From positions 1 through 7,468 of the forward strand of contig JALVEM010000458.1 in assembly GCA_027030825.1 (NCBI GenBank): a stretch of 7,468 nucleotides of DNA, written 5' to 3'. How positions within the stretch are numbered: the stretch's first letter is position 1; each line of letters opens with the position of its first letter. This DNA comes from Thiohalobacter sp. Lineage in GTDB: Bacteria; Pseudomonadota; Gammaproteobacteria; Thiohalobacterales; Thiohalobacteraceae. The position numbers and the translations under genes were made by a program. This document shows positions 1-5,905 of the stretch, one piece after another. The notes under the pieces were generated by a model. That model worked only from the letters and a program-made list of their open reading frames with translations. It was not told the origin of the DNA and did not search any database.

Positions 1-95
1 TGCAGTACCGTTGCATGGACCGGGAATCCCCATGATGGTCATTCCGGTCGGCGTGCAGCGCCGATCCGGAATCCAGGAAGAACATCAGCCACGGC

Positions 96-126
96 GGCAT
101 GGATCGGCATGGTTTCTGGATTCCGG
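96..126 (+). repeat. Direct repeat copy 1 (pairs with 346-376)
   Basis: This 31-base block begins GGCATGGATCGGC and ends CTGGATTCCGG. It recurs at 346-376 with two differences by eye, at positions 109 and 110 of this copy. Each copy covers the left end of a reverse-oriented palindrome unit plus about 17 bases outside it. The mobile or duplicated unit therefore probably extends beyond the palindrome. Confidence 0.8.
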
Positions 127-345
127 CTCGCGCGGCCCGGCATACCGGGCCGCTTGGCCGGAATGACCCGCCCCCGTCATCCCGAAAACCCGCGCAGTCC
201 CCACCTCAGTCATCCCGAACGGTGCGGAGCACCGATCCGGGATCCACTCCTTCGGTCATTCCGGACAGTGCGAAGCGCCAACCTTGAGTCATTCCGGACT
301 CGCCGAAGGCGAGATCCGGAACCCAGGAAATGAATGAACCCCAAT

Positions 346-376
346 GGCATGGATCGGCGGGGTTTCTGGATTCCGG
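346..376 (+). repeat. Direct repeat copy 2 (pairs with 96-126)
   Basis: This is the second copy of the 31-base block, 250 bases downstream of the first and 29 of 31 identical by hand comparison. It leads into the palindrome unit at 363-410, whose centre is a run of CGCTCGCTC-type sequence instead of the hairpin seen in the first copy. The flank is conserved while the loop has diverged. Confidence 0.8.
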
Positions 377-462
377 GTCTCGCTCGCTCCGCTCGCTCGC
401 CCGGAATGACGAAAAAGGAGGTGGGCTCGCCCGGAATGACGGGAGAGAAAGCAATGACAGTC

Positions 463-588
463 GTCGTCCCGGCCGAAGCGAGGCGCAGAGCCGGGACCTC
501 GCAAAGGCTGCCTGCGGTGTGAAACGGCGGCTTCGCTGTCGAGGTCCCGGATCATCGCATCGCTTCGCGATGCTTCGTCCGGGACGAC
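463..588. repeat. REP-like inverted pair, family 2 (GTCGTCCCGG / CCGGGACCTCG)
   Basis: Two units face each other. The first, 463-501, runs from GTCGTCCCGG to CCGGGACCTCG. The second, 540-588, runs from CGAGGTCCCGG to CCGGGACGAC, the reverse complement arrangement. Each unit is itself an imperfect palindrome: 466-472 pairs with 491-497, and 544-551 with 578-585. The second also has a 7-bp inner stem, GCATCGC at 557-563 with 567-573 and loop ttc. The 38-base spacer (502-539) has no obvious repeat. A head-to-head pair is the classic BIME arrangement. The ends differ from the family at 38-440 (GTCGTCCC versus GTCATTCC), so I treat it as a separate family. Confidence 0.8.
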
Positions 589-660
589 AGGGTAGATCGC
601 CCGAAAAGACGAAAGAGAAAGCGCAACTCTACGGGGTGGTGTTGATCGACAAAGCAATTC

Positions 661-690
661 TTTTCCGTGCTTTCCGTGTGCTTCCGTGGC
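661..690 (-). repeat. Short periodic TTCCGTG-type repeat
   Basis: TTTCCGTG-like units recur three times with a period of about 9-10 bases (TTTTCCGTGC, TTTCCGTGTG, CTTCCGTGGC). Read on the - strand this is CCACGGAAG, CACACGGAAAG, CACGGAA. Similar short-period CCACAGAG/CACGGA-type tracts occur between genes in many bacterial genomes, from general knowledge. I do not know their function, and it is not a gene. Confidence 0.45.
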
Positions 691-720
691 TATTCCTGTT
701 TTGTTCATCCGAACGGCGCA

Positions 721-749
721 TTGCGGGCACGAGGAGCGGGCGGGATAAT
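721..749 (+). promoter_or_regulatory. Candidate sigma70-type promoter for the ykgJ-like gene
   Basis: TTGCGG at 721-726 and GATAAT at 744-749 are separated by exactly 17 bases. The -10 matches the consensus at 5 of 6 positions and the -35 at only 3 of 6. The -10 overlaps the first ATG (748), so transcription would start at about 756-757, on or next to the second ATG (757). If real, the mRNA would be nearly leaderless. The alternative is a promoter further upstream, with the GAGGAG at 731-736 acting as ribosome binding site for the 748 start. Confidence 0.35.
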
Positions 750-1401
750 GGCCGCCATGACCCAGACCCAGCCCGAAACCGCCCCCGGCCGCCTGCGGTT
801 TCCGGAAGACGAGGCCCGGCTGCCCTGGCTGTCCATCCTCCTCGAGGCCCTGCACGTCACCGACCAGGGGGTGGCCGAGGCCATCCGCCGGGAAACCGCC
901 CAGGGCCGTCGGCTCGCCTGCCGGAAGGGCTGCGCCAACTGCTGCCGGACACACGTGGACATCCCGGTCTATCCGCTGGAGCTCATGGGCATCGCCTGGT
1001 ACGTCGCCGAGAAACTGCAGGATCCCGATCGCGAGCGCATCCGCGAACGGCTGCGCACGGCCGAGGCGCTCGATGCCTGCCCCTTCCTGATCGACGAACG
1101 CTGCGGCATCCATCCCCTGCGCCCCCAGGCCTGCCGCCTGTTCAACGTCTTCGACACCCCCTGCGCGGTCGGCGAGGACGCCTGGCATACCCGCCGGCGT
1201 GACGTGCTCACGCCGCTGCCCCGCTATCGGGACCAGGCCACCGAGATCATGCTGCCCTTCTATGGCGTCCGCGGTCGCAAGGCCGTCCGTCAGGCGCTCC
1301 GCGAGGGCGCCATCCATCGCCTGGCCGGATCCCTGCGGGAATGCCGCTGGGAGGCCCTGGTCGAACGCATGGAGCACGAGGATGCACGTCGTCGATCCTG
1401 A
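748..1401 (+). CDS. YkgJ-type cysteine-cluster (putative Zn/Fe-binding) protein
   Basis: The 217-residue product carries the YkgJ/CxxCxxCC signature (PF03692-type): C58, C62, C65 and C66 in the block CRKGCANCC. A second cysteine set follows: C111 (CPFL), C119 (RCGIH), C129 in RPQACR, and C139. The order CPFL-x-x-x-x-CGIHPLRPQACR is typical of the family, which is thought to chelate zinc or an iron-sulphur cluster. The biochemical role is unknown. There is no signal peptide or membrane segment, so it is probably cytoplasmic. I chose ATG 748 because GAGGAG lies 11 bases upstream. ATG 757 is possible and would remove three residues. An in-frame ATG at 667 would add a non-conserved stretch translated from the periodic repeat and is unlikely. 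The C-terminus overlaps the next gene by 20 bases, so the two are probably co-translated. Confidence 0.9.
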   Translation: MAAMTQTQPETAPGRLRFPEDEARLPWLSILLEALHVTDQGVAEAIRRETAQGRRLACRKGCANCCRTHVDIPVYPLELMGIAWYVAEKLQDPDRERIRERLRTAEALDACPFLIDERCGIHPLRPQACRLFNVFDTPCAVGEDAWHTRRRDVLTPLPRYRDQATEIMLPFYGVRGRKAVRQALREGAIHRLAGSLRECRWEALVERMEHEDARRRS

Positions 1402-1816
1402 CGAGGACGACCCCCGCTTTCGGGAGGCCATCGACGCCCTGGGCCGGGGGCGGTTCGAAGAGGCCTTCGCGCTGGTGCAGGCCATGGCCGACGAGGGCCT
1501 CCCGCTCGCCATCCATTTTCTGGGCTGGCTCCATCACAAGGGGCTGGGGACGCCGCCGGACGACCGGCTCGCCGTGCGCTGCTGGCAGGAAGCCGCGCGA
1601 TCGGGCATCGCGGGCTCCATGCAGGGGCTGGGCTGGGCCTACGAGACCGGTCGCGGCGTCGAGGCCGATCTCATACGTGCCTATGCGTGGTATCAGTGCG
1701 CGGTTCGCCACGGCGACGACTCGGCGCGTGAATTCCTGCTGGAACTGGCGCCCCGCCTCACGCCCGAGCAGATCCTGGAGGCCGAATCCCTGACCATGTG
1801 CAATGACCGAACTTGA
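1382..1816 (+). CDS. Small Sel1-repeat (TPR-like) protein
   Basis: This is a 144-residue protein with two Sel1-like helical repeats. The first is at about 42-75 (AIHFLGWLHHKGLG, then AVRCWQEAARSG) and the second at about 78-112 (GSMQGLGWAYETGRGV, then AYAWYQCAVRHGD). The G-W-x-[YH]-x-x-G-x-G-V/T and A-x-x-W-x-x-A-[AV]-x-x-G positions are the hallmarks of Sel1 repeats, which form protein-binding superhelices. The acidic N-terminus has no signal peptide, so a cytoplasmic adaptor is the likeliest reading. ATG 1382 is supported by GGAG at 1371-1374, seven bases upstream. Longer in-frame starts such as 1199 would run inside the upstream gene and are rejected. The gene overlaps its upstream neighbour by 20 bases and its downstream neighbour by 14. 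The binding partner is unknown. Confidence 0.88.
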   Translation: MHVVDPDEDDPRFREAIDALGRGRFEEAFALVQAMADEGLPLAIHFLGWLHHKGLGTPPDDRLAVRCWQEAARSGIAGSMQGLGWAYETGRGVEADLIRAYAWYQCAVRHGDDSAREFLLELAPRLTPEQILEAESLTMCNDRT

Positions 1817-2114
1817 AGCGATTCTCGCGGCCATCGAGGCGATCCTGCGCCGCGAGGGGCGCTGGTCGGAGACGCCGCCACCGCCCGAGGCGCTGGCCAG
1901 CGAAATGCCCTTCTGCCACGACACCCTGCCCTTCGAACACTGGCTGCAGTGGGTGCTCATCCCCCGCTTGCGCCAGCTCGAGAGCACGGGACAGCCGCTG
2001 CCGCGCGGCAGCGCCATCGCGCCCTATGCGGAAGTCATGCTCGAGCGCTCCGGCTGGGGCTCGGCCGCGCTCGTTGCCCGGCTGCGCGAACTCGACGCCC
2101 TGCTCAATCGTTGA
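1803..2114 (+). CDS. yqcC: YqcC family protein (DUF446)
   Basis: This 103-residue protein aligns along its length with E. coli YqcC as I remember it. Shared features are W21, the PFCHDTLPFEHWLQWVLIPR block at 36-55, QPLP at 64-67, and IAPYAEVML at 72-80, followed by a helical end (RLRELDALL). It is all-helical, soluble and of unknown biochemical function. In E. coli the gene sits next to the tRNA pseudouridine synthase truC, but no such gene is visible here. The start overlaps the upstream gene by 14 bases. The nearest purine-rich site, GGAGG at 1777-1781, is about 21 bases away and too far to act normally, so translation probably depends on coupling to the upstream frame. Confidence 0.9.
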   Translation: MTELEAILAAIEAILRREGRWSETPPPPEALASEMPFCHDTLPFEHWLQWVLIPRLRQLESTGQPLPRGSAIAPYAEVMLERSGWGSAALVARLRELDALLNR

Positions 2115-2126
2115 ACGATTCGGTGG

Positions 2127-3656
2127 TCAGCCGGTCTGCCGGCGGGCCTGCAGCTTCTGCTGCACGAATTCGGTCACCAGCTCGCGGCACCCGGACCGGC
2201 GCACGAATTCCGCGATCAGGGAACAGGCGTTCTGGACGTAGCGGGCATCCTTCTCCATGGCCAGCTCCAGCAGCTTCACGCCATGGGGATCCCCGATCGA
2301 CACATAATATTTCCCCACGCCATAGAGCACCCCCGCATCTTCCGGAAACAGGGACAGCAGGGTTTCATGGGCCGCCCGCGCTTCCTCCCGGGAGGCATGC
2401 TTGCGGCACAGCGCCGCATATTCCAGCGCCTGCCGGGCATCGAGCCGCCCCGCCGCCAGCTGCCTGCCCAGGCGTTGCATGCGTTCCCGGCCCTGATTCG
2501 CCGTCTGCCAGCGCAGCTGCCAATGCTCGCGCTCGCGTTCCATCCAGCGCACGTCCAGCCGCTCGTGAATGGCCGAAAGGCGCTCCGGGGGGAGATAGCG
2601 TTCCCCGGCATTCTCGTCGGGCGTCGGCACCCAGACCGGCTCCGTCAGACCCAGCGCCTCCAGCCGACGCCGGAACAGGGGCGATGACCGGCTGCCGTCG
2701 CCGTGCCAGGCCGAGCGCAGCCAGCGCAGCCCCCGGACCCGGTCCAGCTTGCGGCGGATCAGCAGCGGCAGATGGGCATAGGGCCGGAATCGGGGTTCGG
2801 GATGGCGTTCCGCGCTCTTGTGGATCCGGGGCCAGTAGTACTCCTCCAGAAAGGCGGACAGCAGCTGGTCCCGGCACAGGGTCTCGGCCACCACCTCTTC
2901 CTCGGCCACCAGACAGGCCAGCCGGTCCGCCTGCAGTTCGGCCGTCTCCAGCAGCGGTTGCGTGATGCGGCTATAGAAGGGTGCGAACAGGTCCATCCAG
3001 CGTGCCAGCAGCCAGCCGCCCCGCTGGCGGTCGATGGCGGCACGATACTGCACCCAGCTCTGGCGCAACCGGCACAGCCAGGCGGCCAGACCCAGATTGT
3101 GGGCGGACACCTCGCTCAGCGCCCGGGCGAGCGCAACCCGGAAATGATCCGGGCCGTGCGAGGCCAGCACGGGCGCCCCGATCAGCAGCCGGTTGCGATG
3201 CAGCAGCGGCAGCAGCGGATGGGGCTGGCGGACCAGGGCCACCCGTGGCCGGGCATCGACATGCACGGATACCACGGCAGCGGCCCGCAGGTGGCGCCGT
3301 ACCCGCTCGATCTCCTCGTGCAGCGCCGGCGCCGCCCGCGCACCGATCCGGATGCCTTCCGGCAGGCGATAGCGCATGCGCGCCTGCACCCCGGTCAGGC
3401 CCGCCGCCAGCAGACCGACGCCGGCCTCGAACCACTGCACAACACCCCAGGCGGCAGGAGAAAGCCCCAGGGCTCCCAGGTCGGCAACCGCGAGCAGCAC
3501 GATCAGCGCCGGCGTCATGAGCACTCCCGCGCCCGTCAGCGCGGCGATCCCCACGACCGCCAGATAGGTCCGGGGAGAGGTGTCGTGCAGTCGCTGCAGA
3601 CGGTGCACGAGTCTCTGCTGGTGACGGGAGAGCAGACAACGAAGTCGCAATGGCAC
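2127..3656 (-). CDS. Membrane-anchored M48-peptidase-like protein lacking HEXXH, with C-terminal TPR-like region
   Basis: The product is 509 residues. A basic N-terminus (1-30) precedes two hydrophobic segments at about 31-60 and 68-90, which suggests an inner-membrane hairpin with both ends cytoplasmic. Residues about 100-300 follow the plan of M48-type metallopeptidases. ALARALSEVS (175-184) sits where the family has LAHEFGHLS, followed by LAAWLCRLRQSW (190-201), which resembles the segment after HEXXH in bacterial M48 proteins. AELQADRLA (239-247) matches the downstream E-x-x-x-D motif that supplies the third zinc ligand (E240, with D244). The HEXXH itself reads RALSE (178-182): both histidines and the glutamate are gone, so I infer no zinc protease activity. 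Residues about 395-500 are helical and TPR-like (ALEYAALCRKHASREEARAAHETLLSLFPED and following). The start is GTG, with GAGGTAGG just upstream on the - strand. No in-frame ATG fits. The ancestry assignment is from memory of the family. Confidence 0.75.
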   Translation of the reverse strand: MPLRLRCLLSRHQQRLVHRLQRLHDTSPRTYLAVVGIAALTGAGVLMTPALIVLLAVADLGALGLSPAAWGVVQWFEAGVGLLAAGLTGVQARMRYRLPEGIRIGARAAPALHEEIERVRRHLRAAAVVSVHVDARPRVALVRQPHPLLPLLHRNRLLIGAPVLASHGPDHFRVALARALSEVSAHNLGLAAWLCRLRQSWVQYRAAIDRQRGGWLLARWMDLFAPFYSRITQPLLETAELQADRLACLVAEEEVVAETLCRDQLLSAFLEEYYWPRIHKSAERHPEPRFRPYAHLPLLIRRKLDRVRGLRWLRSAWHGDGSRSSPLFRRRLEALGLTEPVWVPTPDENAGERYLPPERLSAIHERLDVRWMEREREHWQLRWQTANQGRERMQRLGRQLAAGRLDARQALEYAALCRKHASREEARAAHETLLSLFPEDAGVLYGVGKYYVSIGDPHGVKLLELAMEKDARYVQNACSLIAEFVRRSGCRELVTEFVQQKLQARRQTG

Positions 3657-3747
3657 GGCCTACCTCGGCTTGTGGTTCATGGACGCTCTCGGCATCGACC
3701 CGGCAGGACGCATTCTGCGTGCATCCGTTCACATCTCGGGCAGCCGG

Positions 3748-3776
3748 TTGACATCGCCCGGGCGAAATTGAGATGC
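3748..3776 (+). promoter_or_regulatory. Possible promoter -35 with adjacent palindrome upstream of rep
   Basis: A consensus TTGACA lies at 3748-3753 in the 211-base divergent intergenic region. It is followed directly by a perfect 12-base palindrome, TCGCCCGGGCGA (3754-3765). At 17-base spacing the -10 position reads AGATGC, a poor match, so the promoter is doubtful. The palindrome could be an operator, but a 12-base GC-rich palindrome is not rare in DNA of this composition. Confidence 0.2.
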
Positions 3777-3829
3777 GTGTCGCGTTTGGACAGCCGGATG
3801 CGGCCCTCCCGCCACCGGCCCGGGAAGGG

Positions 3830-3835
3830 TAGAAT
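3830..3835 (+). promoter_or_regulatory. Candidate -10 element of rep
   Basis: TAGAAT matches the -10 consensus at 5 of 6 positions and lies 32 bases before the rep ATG. Transcription would begin near 3842 and leave a leader of about 25 bases. No recognisable -35 sits 16-18 bases upstream, where the sequence is C-rich. The evidence is therefore a single hexamer plus its sensible position. Confidence 0.3.
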
Positions 3836-3867
3836 CGGCACCCCGAATCTCCGGAACCGCCCCCTGG

Positions 3868-5874
3868 ATGGAACTCAACCCCGAACAGCGTGCCGCCGTC
3901 CGGCACCTCGATGGCCCCCTGCTCGTCCTCGCCGGCGCCGGCAGCGGCAAGACCGGCGTCATCACGCGCAAGATCGCCTGGCTGATCCGGGAGTGCGGCT
4001 ACCGCCCCCGCCAGCTGCTGGCGGTGACCTTCACCAACAAGGCCGCGCGAGAGATGCGCGAGCGGGTCGGCAGACTGCTCTCCGACCGCCCACCCCGCGG
4101 CCTGCGCATCTCCACCTTCCATGCCCTGGGGCTCGAGATCCTGCGCGAGGCCCACAGCCGACTCGGCTATCGGCCCGGCTTCTCCATCTTCGACGCCCAC
4201 GACAGCCTGCACCAGATCGGGGAACTGCTGCGCAAACAGCGCCTGAGCCTCGATCCGGAGACGGCACGCTGGCGGATCGGCGCCTGGAAGAACGACGGCA
4301 TCGAGCCCGAGACCGCGCTGGCCGGCGCCGAGACCCCGCGCGATGTCGCCTGCGCGCAGCTCTATGCCGCCTATCAGGCGCAGCTCCACGCCTACAACGC
4401 GCTCGATTTCGACGACCTGATCCTTCAGCCGGTGCGACTCTTCGAATCCAGCCCCGAGGTCCTGGAGCAGTGGCGCGAACGCATCCGCTACCTGCTGGTG
4501 GACGAATACCAGGACACCAACCCCGCCCAGTACCGGCTGATCCGGCTGCTCGCAGGCCCCCTCGGCAACTTCACCGTGGTCGGCGACGACGACCAGTCGA
4601 TCTACACCTGGCGCGGTGCCCGACCGGAGAACCTGGCCCGCCTGGCCGAGGACTATCCTCGCCTGACGGTCATCAAGCTGGAACAGAACTACCGCTGCAC
4701 GGGGCGCATCCTGAAGGCCGCGAACACCCTGATCGCGCACAATCCGCACCTGTTCGAAAAGCGCCTGTGGAGCCGGCTCGGGCAGGGCGAACCGTTGCGC
4801 GTGATGGCCTGCCGCGATCCGGAACACGAGGCCGAACGGGTGGTGTCCGAGATCCTGCACCGGCGCTTCCAGTCGCGCGCCCGGGACGGGGATTTCGCCA
4901 TCCTGTATCGCGGCAATCACCAGTCCCGCCCCTTCGAGAAGGTGCTGCGCGAGCACCGCATTCCGTATCACGTCAGCGGCGGCACCTCCTTCTTCGACAC
5001 CACCGAGGTCAAGGACCTGGTCGCCTACCTGCGTCTGCTGGTCAATCCCGACGACGACCGCGCCTTCCTGCGCTGCGTCAACACGCCGCGCCGCGAGATC
5101 GGGGCGGCGACCCTGGAGAAGCTCGCGGCCTGGGCCGGCCGACGCGGCATCGGCCTGCTCGCGGCCTGCTTCGAGGCAGGACTCTCCGAACAGCTCGCCG
5201 AGCGGCAACGACGCCGGCTCGAGACCTTCGCCGACTGGATCACGGAACATGCCGACCGGGCGCGGCGCGGCGATCCGGTGGCGGTGTTCCGCGAACTGGT
5301 CGAGAGCATCGACTATGCCGACTGGCTCGAATCCCGGGCCGCCACGCCGGAGGAAGCGGGCAGACGCCGGGAAAACGTGGAGGAACTGTTCGACTGGATG
5401 GAGAAGACCGCGCGGTCCATGGAGGGCAACGTCGGCCTGGAAGACCTCGTCGGACGCATGAGCCTGCTGGACATCCTCGATCGCCAGGACGAGCGGGAGG
5501 GCGGCGACCGCGTGCACCTCATGACCCTGCATGCGGCCAAGGGGCTGGAATTCCCGCACGTGTTCATCGTGGGCATGGAAGAAGGGCTGCTCCCGCACCG
5601 CAGCGCCATCGAGAGCGGTGACCTGACCGAAGAGCGCCGGCTGGCCTATGTCGGCATCACCCGTGCCCGGCAGTCACTCACCTTCAGTTATGCCTCGCGG
5701 CGCAAGGTGGGCGGGGAATGGATCGAGACCGAACCGAGCCGGTTCCTGGAGGAGCTGCCGGAAGAAGAACTGGTCCGGGAAGGCGGACACGGCGATGAAC
5801 GGCCGGCGGAAGAGAAGAAGGCGCGCGGCAAGGCGCACCTGGCGAATCTTCGCGAGATCCTGCAGGGCCGCTGA
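3868..5874 (+). CDS. rep: ATP-dependent DNA helicase Rep (SF1A, 3'-5')
   Basis: The 668-residue product is close to the length of E. coli Rep (about 670) and collinear with it. All SF1A motifs are present: Q motif (NPEQRAAV, Q7), Walker A GAGSGKT (23-29, K28), motif Ia TFTNKAAREM (54-63), Walker B LVDEYQDTN (210-218), motif III VVGDDDQSIYTWRGA (237-251), motif IV KLEQNYR (270-276), motif V VHLMTLHAAKGLEFPHVFIVG (549-569) and motif VI EERRLAYVGITRAR (588-601). The choice of Rep over UvrD or PcrA rests on blocks such as LDFDDLIL (179-186), ILYRGNHQSRPFEK (345-358), SGGTSFF (370-376) and the C-terminal HLANLREI (657-664), the tail that in E. coli Rep contacts the replicative helicase DnaB. Its role is to translocate on single-stranded DNA, clear protein roadblocks and aid replication restart. 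The Shine-Dalgarno is weak. The gene is monocistronic by layout. Confidence 0.97.
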   Translation: MELNPEQRAAVRHLDGPLLVLAGAGSGKTGVITRKIAWLIRECGYRPRQLLAVTFTNKAAREMRERVGRLLSDRPPRGLRISTFHALGLEILREAHSRLGYRPGFSIFDAHDSLHQIGELLRKQRLSLDPETARWRIGAWKNDGIEPETALAGAETPRDVACAQLYAAYQAQLHAYNALDFDDLILQPVRLFESSPEVLEQWRERIRYLLVDEYQDTNPAQYRLIRLLAGPLGNFTVVGDDDQSIYTWRGARPENLARLAEDYPRLTVIKLEQNYRCTGRILKAANTLIAHNPHLFEKRLWSRLGQGEPLRVMACRDPEHEAERVVSEILHRRFQSRARDGDFAILYRGNHQSRPFEKVLREHRIPYHVSGGTSFFDTTEVKDLVAYLRLLVNPDDDRAFLRCVNTPRREIGAATLEKLAAWAGRRGIGLLAACFEAGLSEQLAERQRRRLETFADWITEHADRARRGDPVAVFRELVESIDYADWLESRAATPEEAGRRRENVEELFDWMEKTARSMEGNVGLEDLVGRMSLLDILDRQDEREGGDRVHLMTLHAAKGLEFPHVFIVGMEEGLLPHRSAIESGDLTEERRLAYVGITRARQSLTFSYASRRKVGGEWIETEPSRFLEELPEEELVREGGHGDERPAEEKKARGKAHLANLREILQGR

Positions 5875-5899
5875 CCAGGAACACTCAGCGGCCCTGCAG
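5860..5899. terminator. Bidirectional hairpin between rep and the cytochrome gene
   Basis: CTGCAGGGCCGCTGA (5860-5874) is the exact reverse complement of TCAGCGGCCCTGCAG (5885-5899), giving a perfect 15-bp stem around a 10-base loop. The left arm is the last four codons of rep plus its TGA stop. The right arm ends six bases before the convergent cytochrome stop. The placement fits a shared terminator for both transcripts. Neither side has a T-rich tail, so it is not a textbook intrinsic terminator and may mainly stabilise mRNA 3' ends. Confidence 0.7.
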
Positions 5900-5905
5900 A
5901 TGAGA

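Larger units (their letters stand above)
38..440. repeat. REP-like palindrome array, family 1 (GTCATTCCGG / CCGGAATCCAGG)
   Basis: At least five fairly complete units and several half units share a GTCATTCC(C)GG end and a CCGGAATCCAGG or CCGGGATCCA end, with a variable centre. Forward units lie at 38-77, 209-246 and 288-327, and truncated forward units start near 176 and 255. Reverse-oriented units lie at 113-167 and 363-410, with an extra half copy at 425-440. Each full unit can fold: ATTCCGG at 41-47 pairs with 66-72, 120-126 with 158-164, and ATTCCGGG at 370-377 with 400-407. Inner hairpins include a 9-bp stem (132-140 with 145-153, loop cata) and a 6-bp stem (299-304 with 308-313, loop gaa). 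This is the organisation of bacterial REP/BIME-type intergenic repeats. No REP-associated transposase gene is present here. Confidence 0.85.
1..747. other. Gene-free, repeat-packed intergenic region
   Basis: I see no credible gene in this stretch. Open frames exist on both strands, but their translations simply read through the repeated GGATTCCGG/CCGGAATGAC blocks. They give low-complexity Arg/Ser/Pro-rich peptides and match no family I recognise. The content is REP-like palindromes from about 38 to 588, a periodic TTCCGTG-type repeat around 661-690, and a probable promoter and ribosome binding site for the gene starting at 748. Bases 1-37 show nothing recognisable. Confidence 0.8.

Noticed and set aside
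330..1202. + strand frame of 290 codons starting in the repeat array
   Set aside because: It runs through the repeats and then the wrong frame of the YkgJ-like gene. The translation is Arg/Pro-rich with no domain.
289..1512. - strand frame of 407 codons spanning the REP array and antisense to the YkgJ-like gene
   Set aside because: Its C-terminal third is translated palindrome repeats and the periodic tract, and the rest is antisense to a gene with a clear cysteine signature.
2106..2120. AATCGTT-G-AACGATT inverted repeat at the yqcC stop, between convergent genes
   Set aside because: Its one-base centre means only about five usable base pairs and it is AT-rich with no T tract on either strand. 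It could be a weak hairpin but is not enough to call a terminator.
2971..5598. Long - strand open frame (875 codons) antisense to rep
   Set aside because: It is codon-position mirroring of a GC-rich gene. The Val/Gly/Ala-rich translation has no recognisable motif, and it also overlaps the M48-like gene in the wrong frame.
2703..5621. Very long + strand open frame (972 codons) across the M48-like gene and rep
   Set aside because: It is antisense to the M48-like gene and out of frame with rep. The translation is Pro/Arg/Gly-rich low complexity with no domain, as expected of a high-GC shadow frame. Rep in its own frame has every helicase motif.
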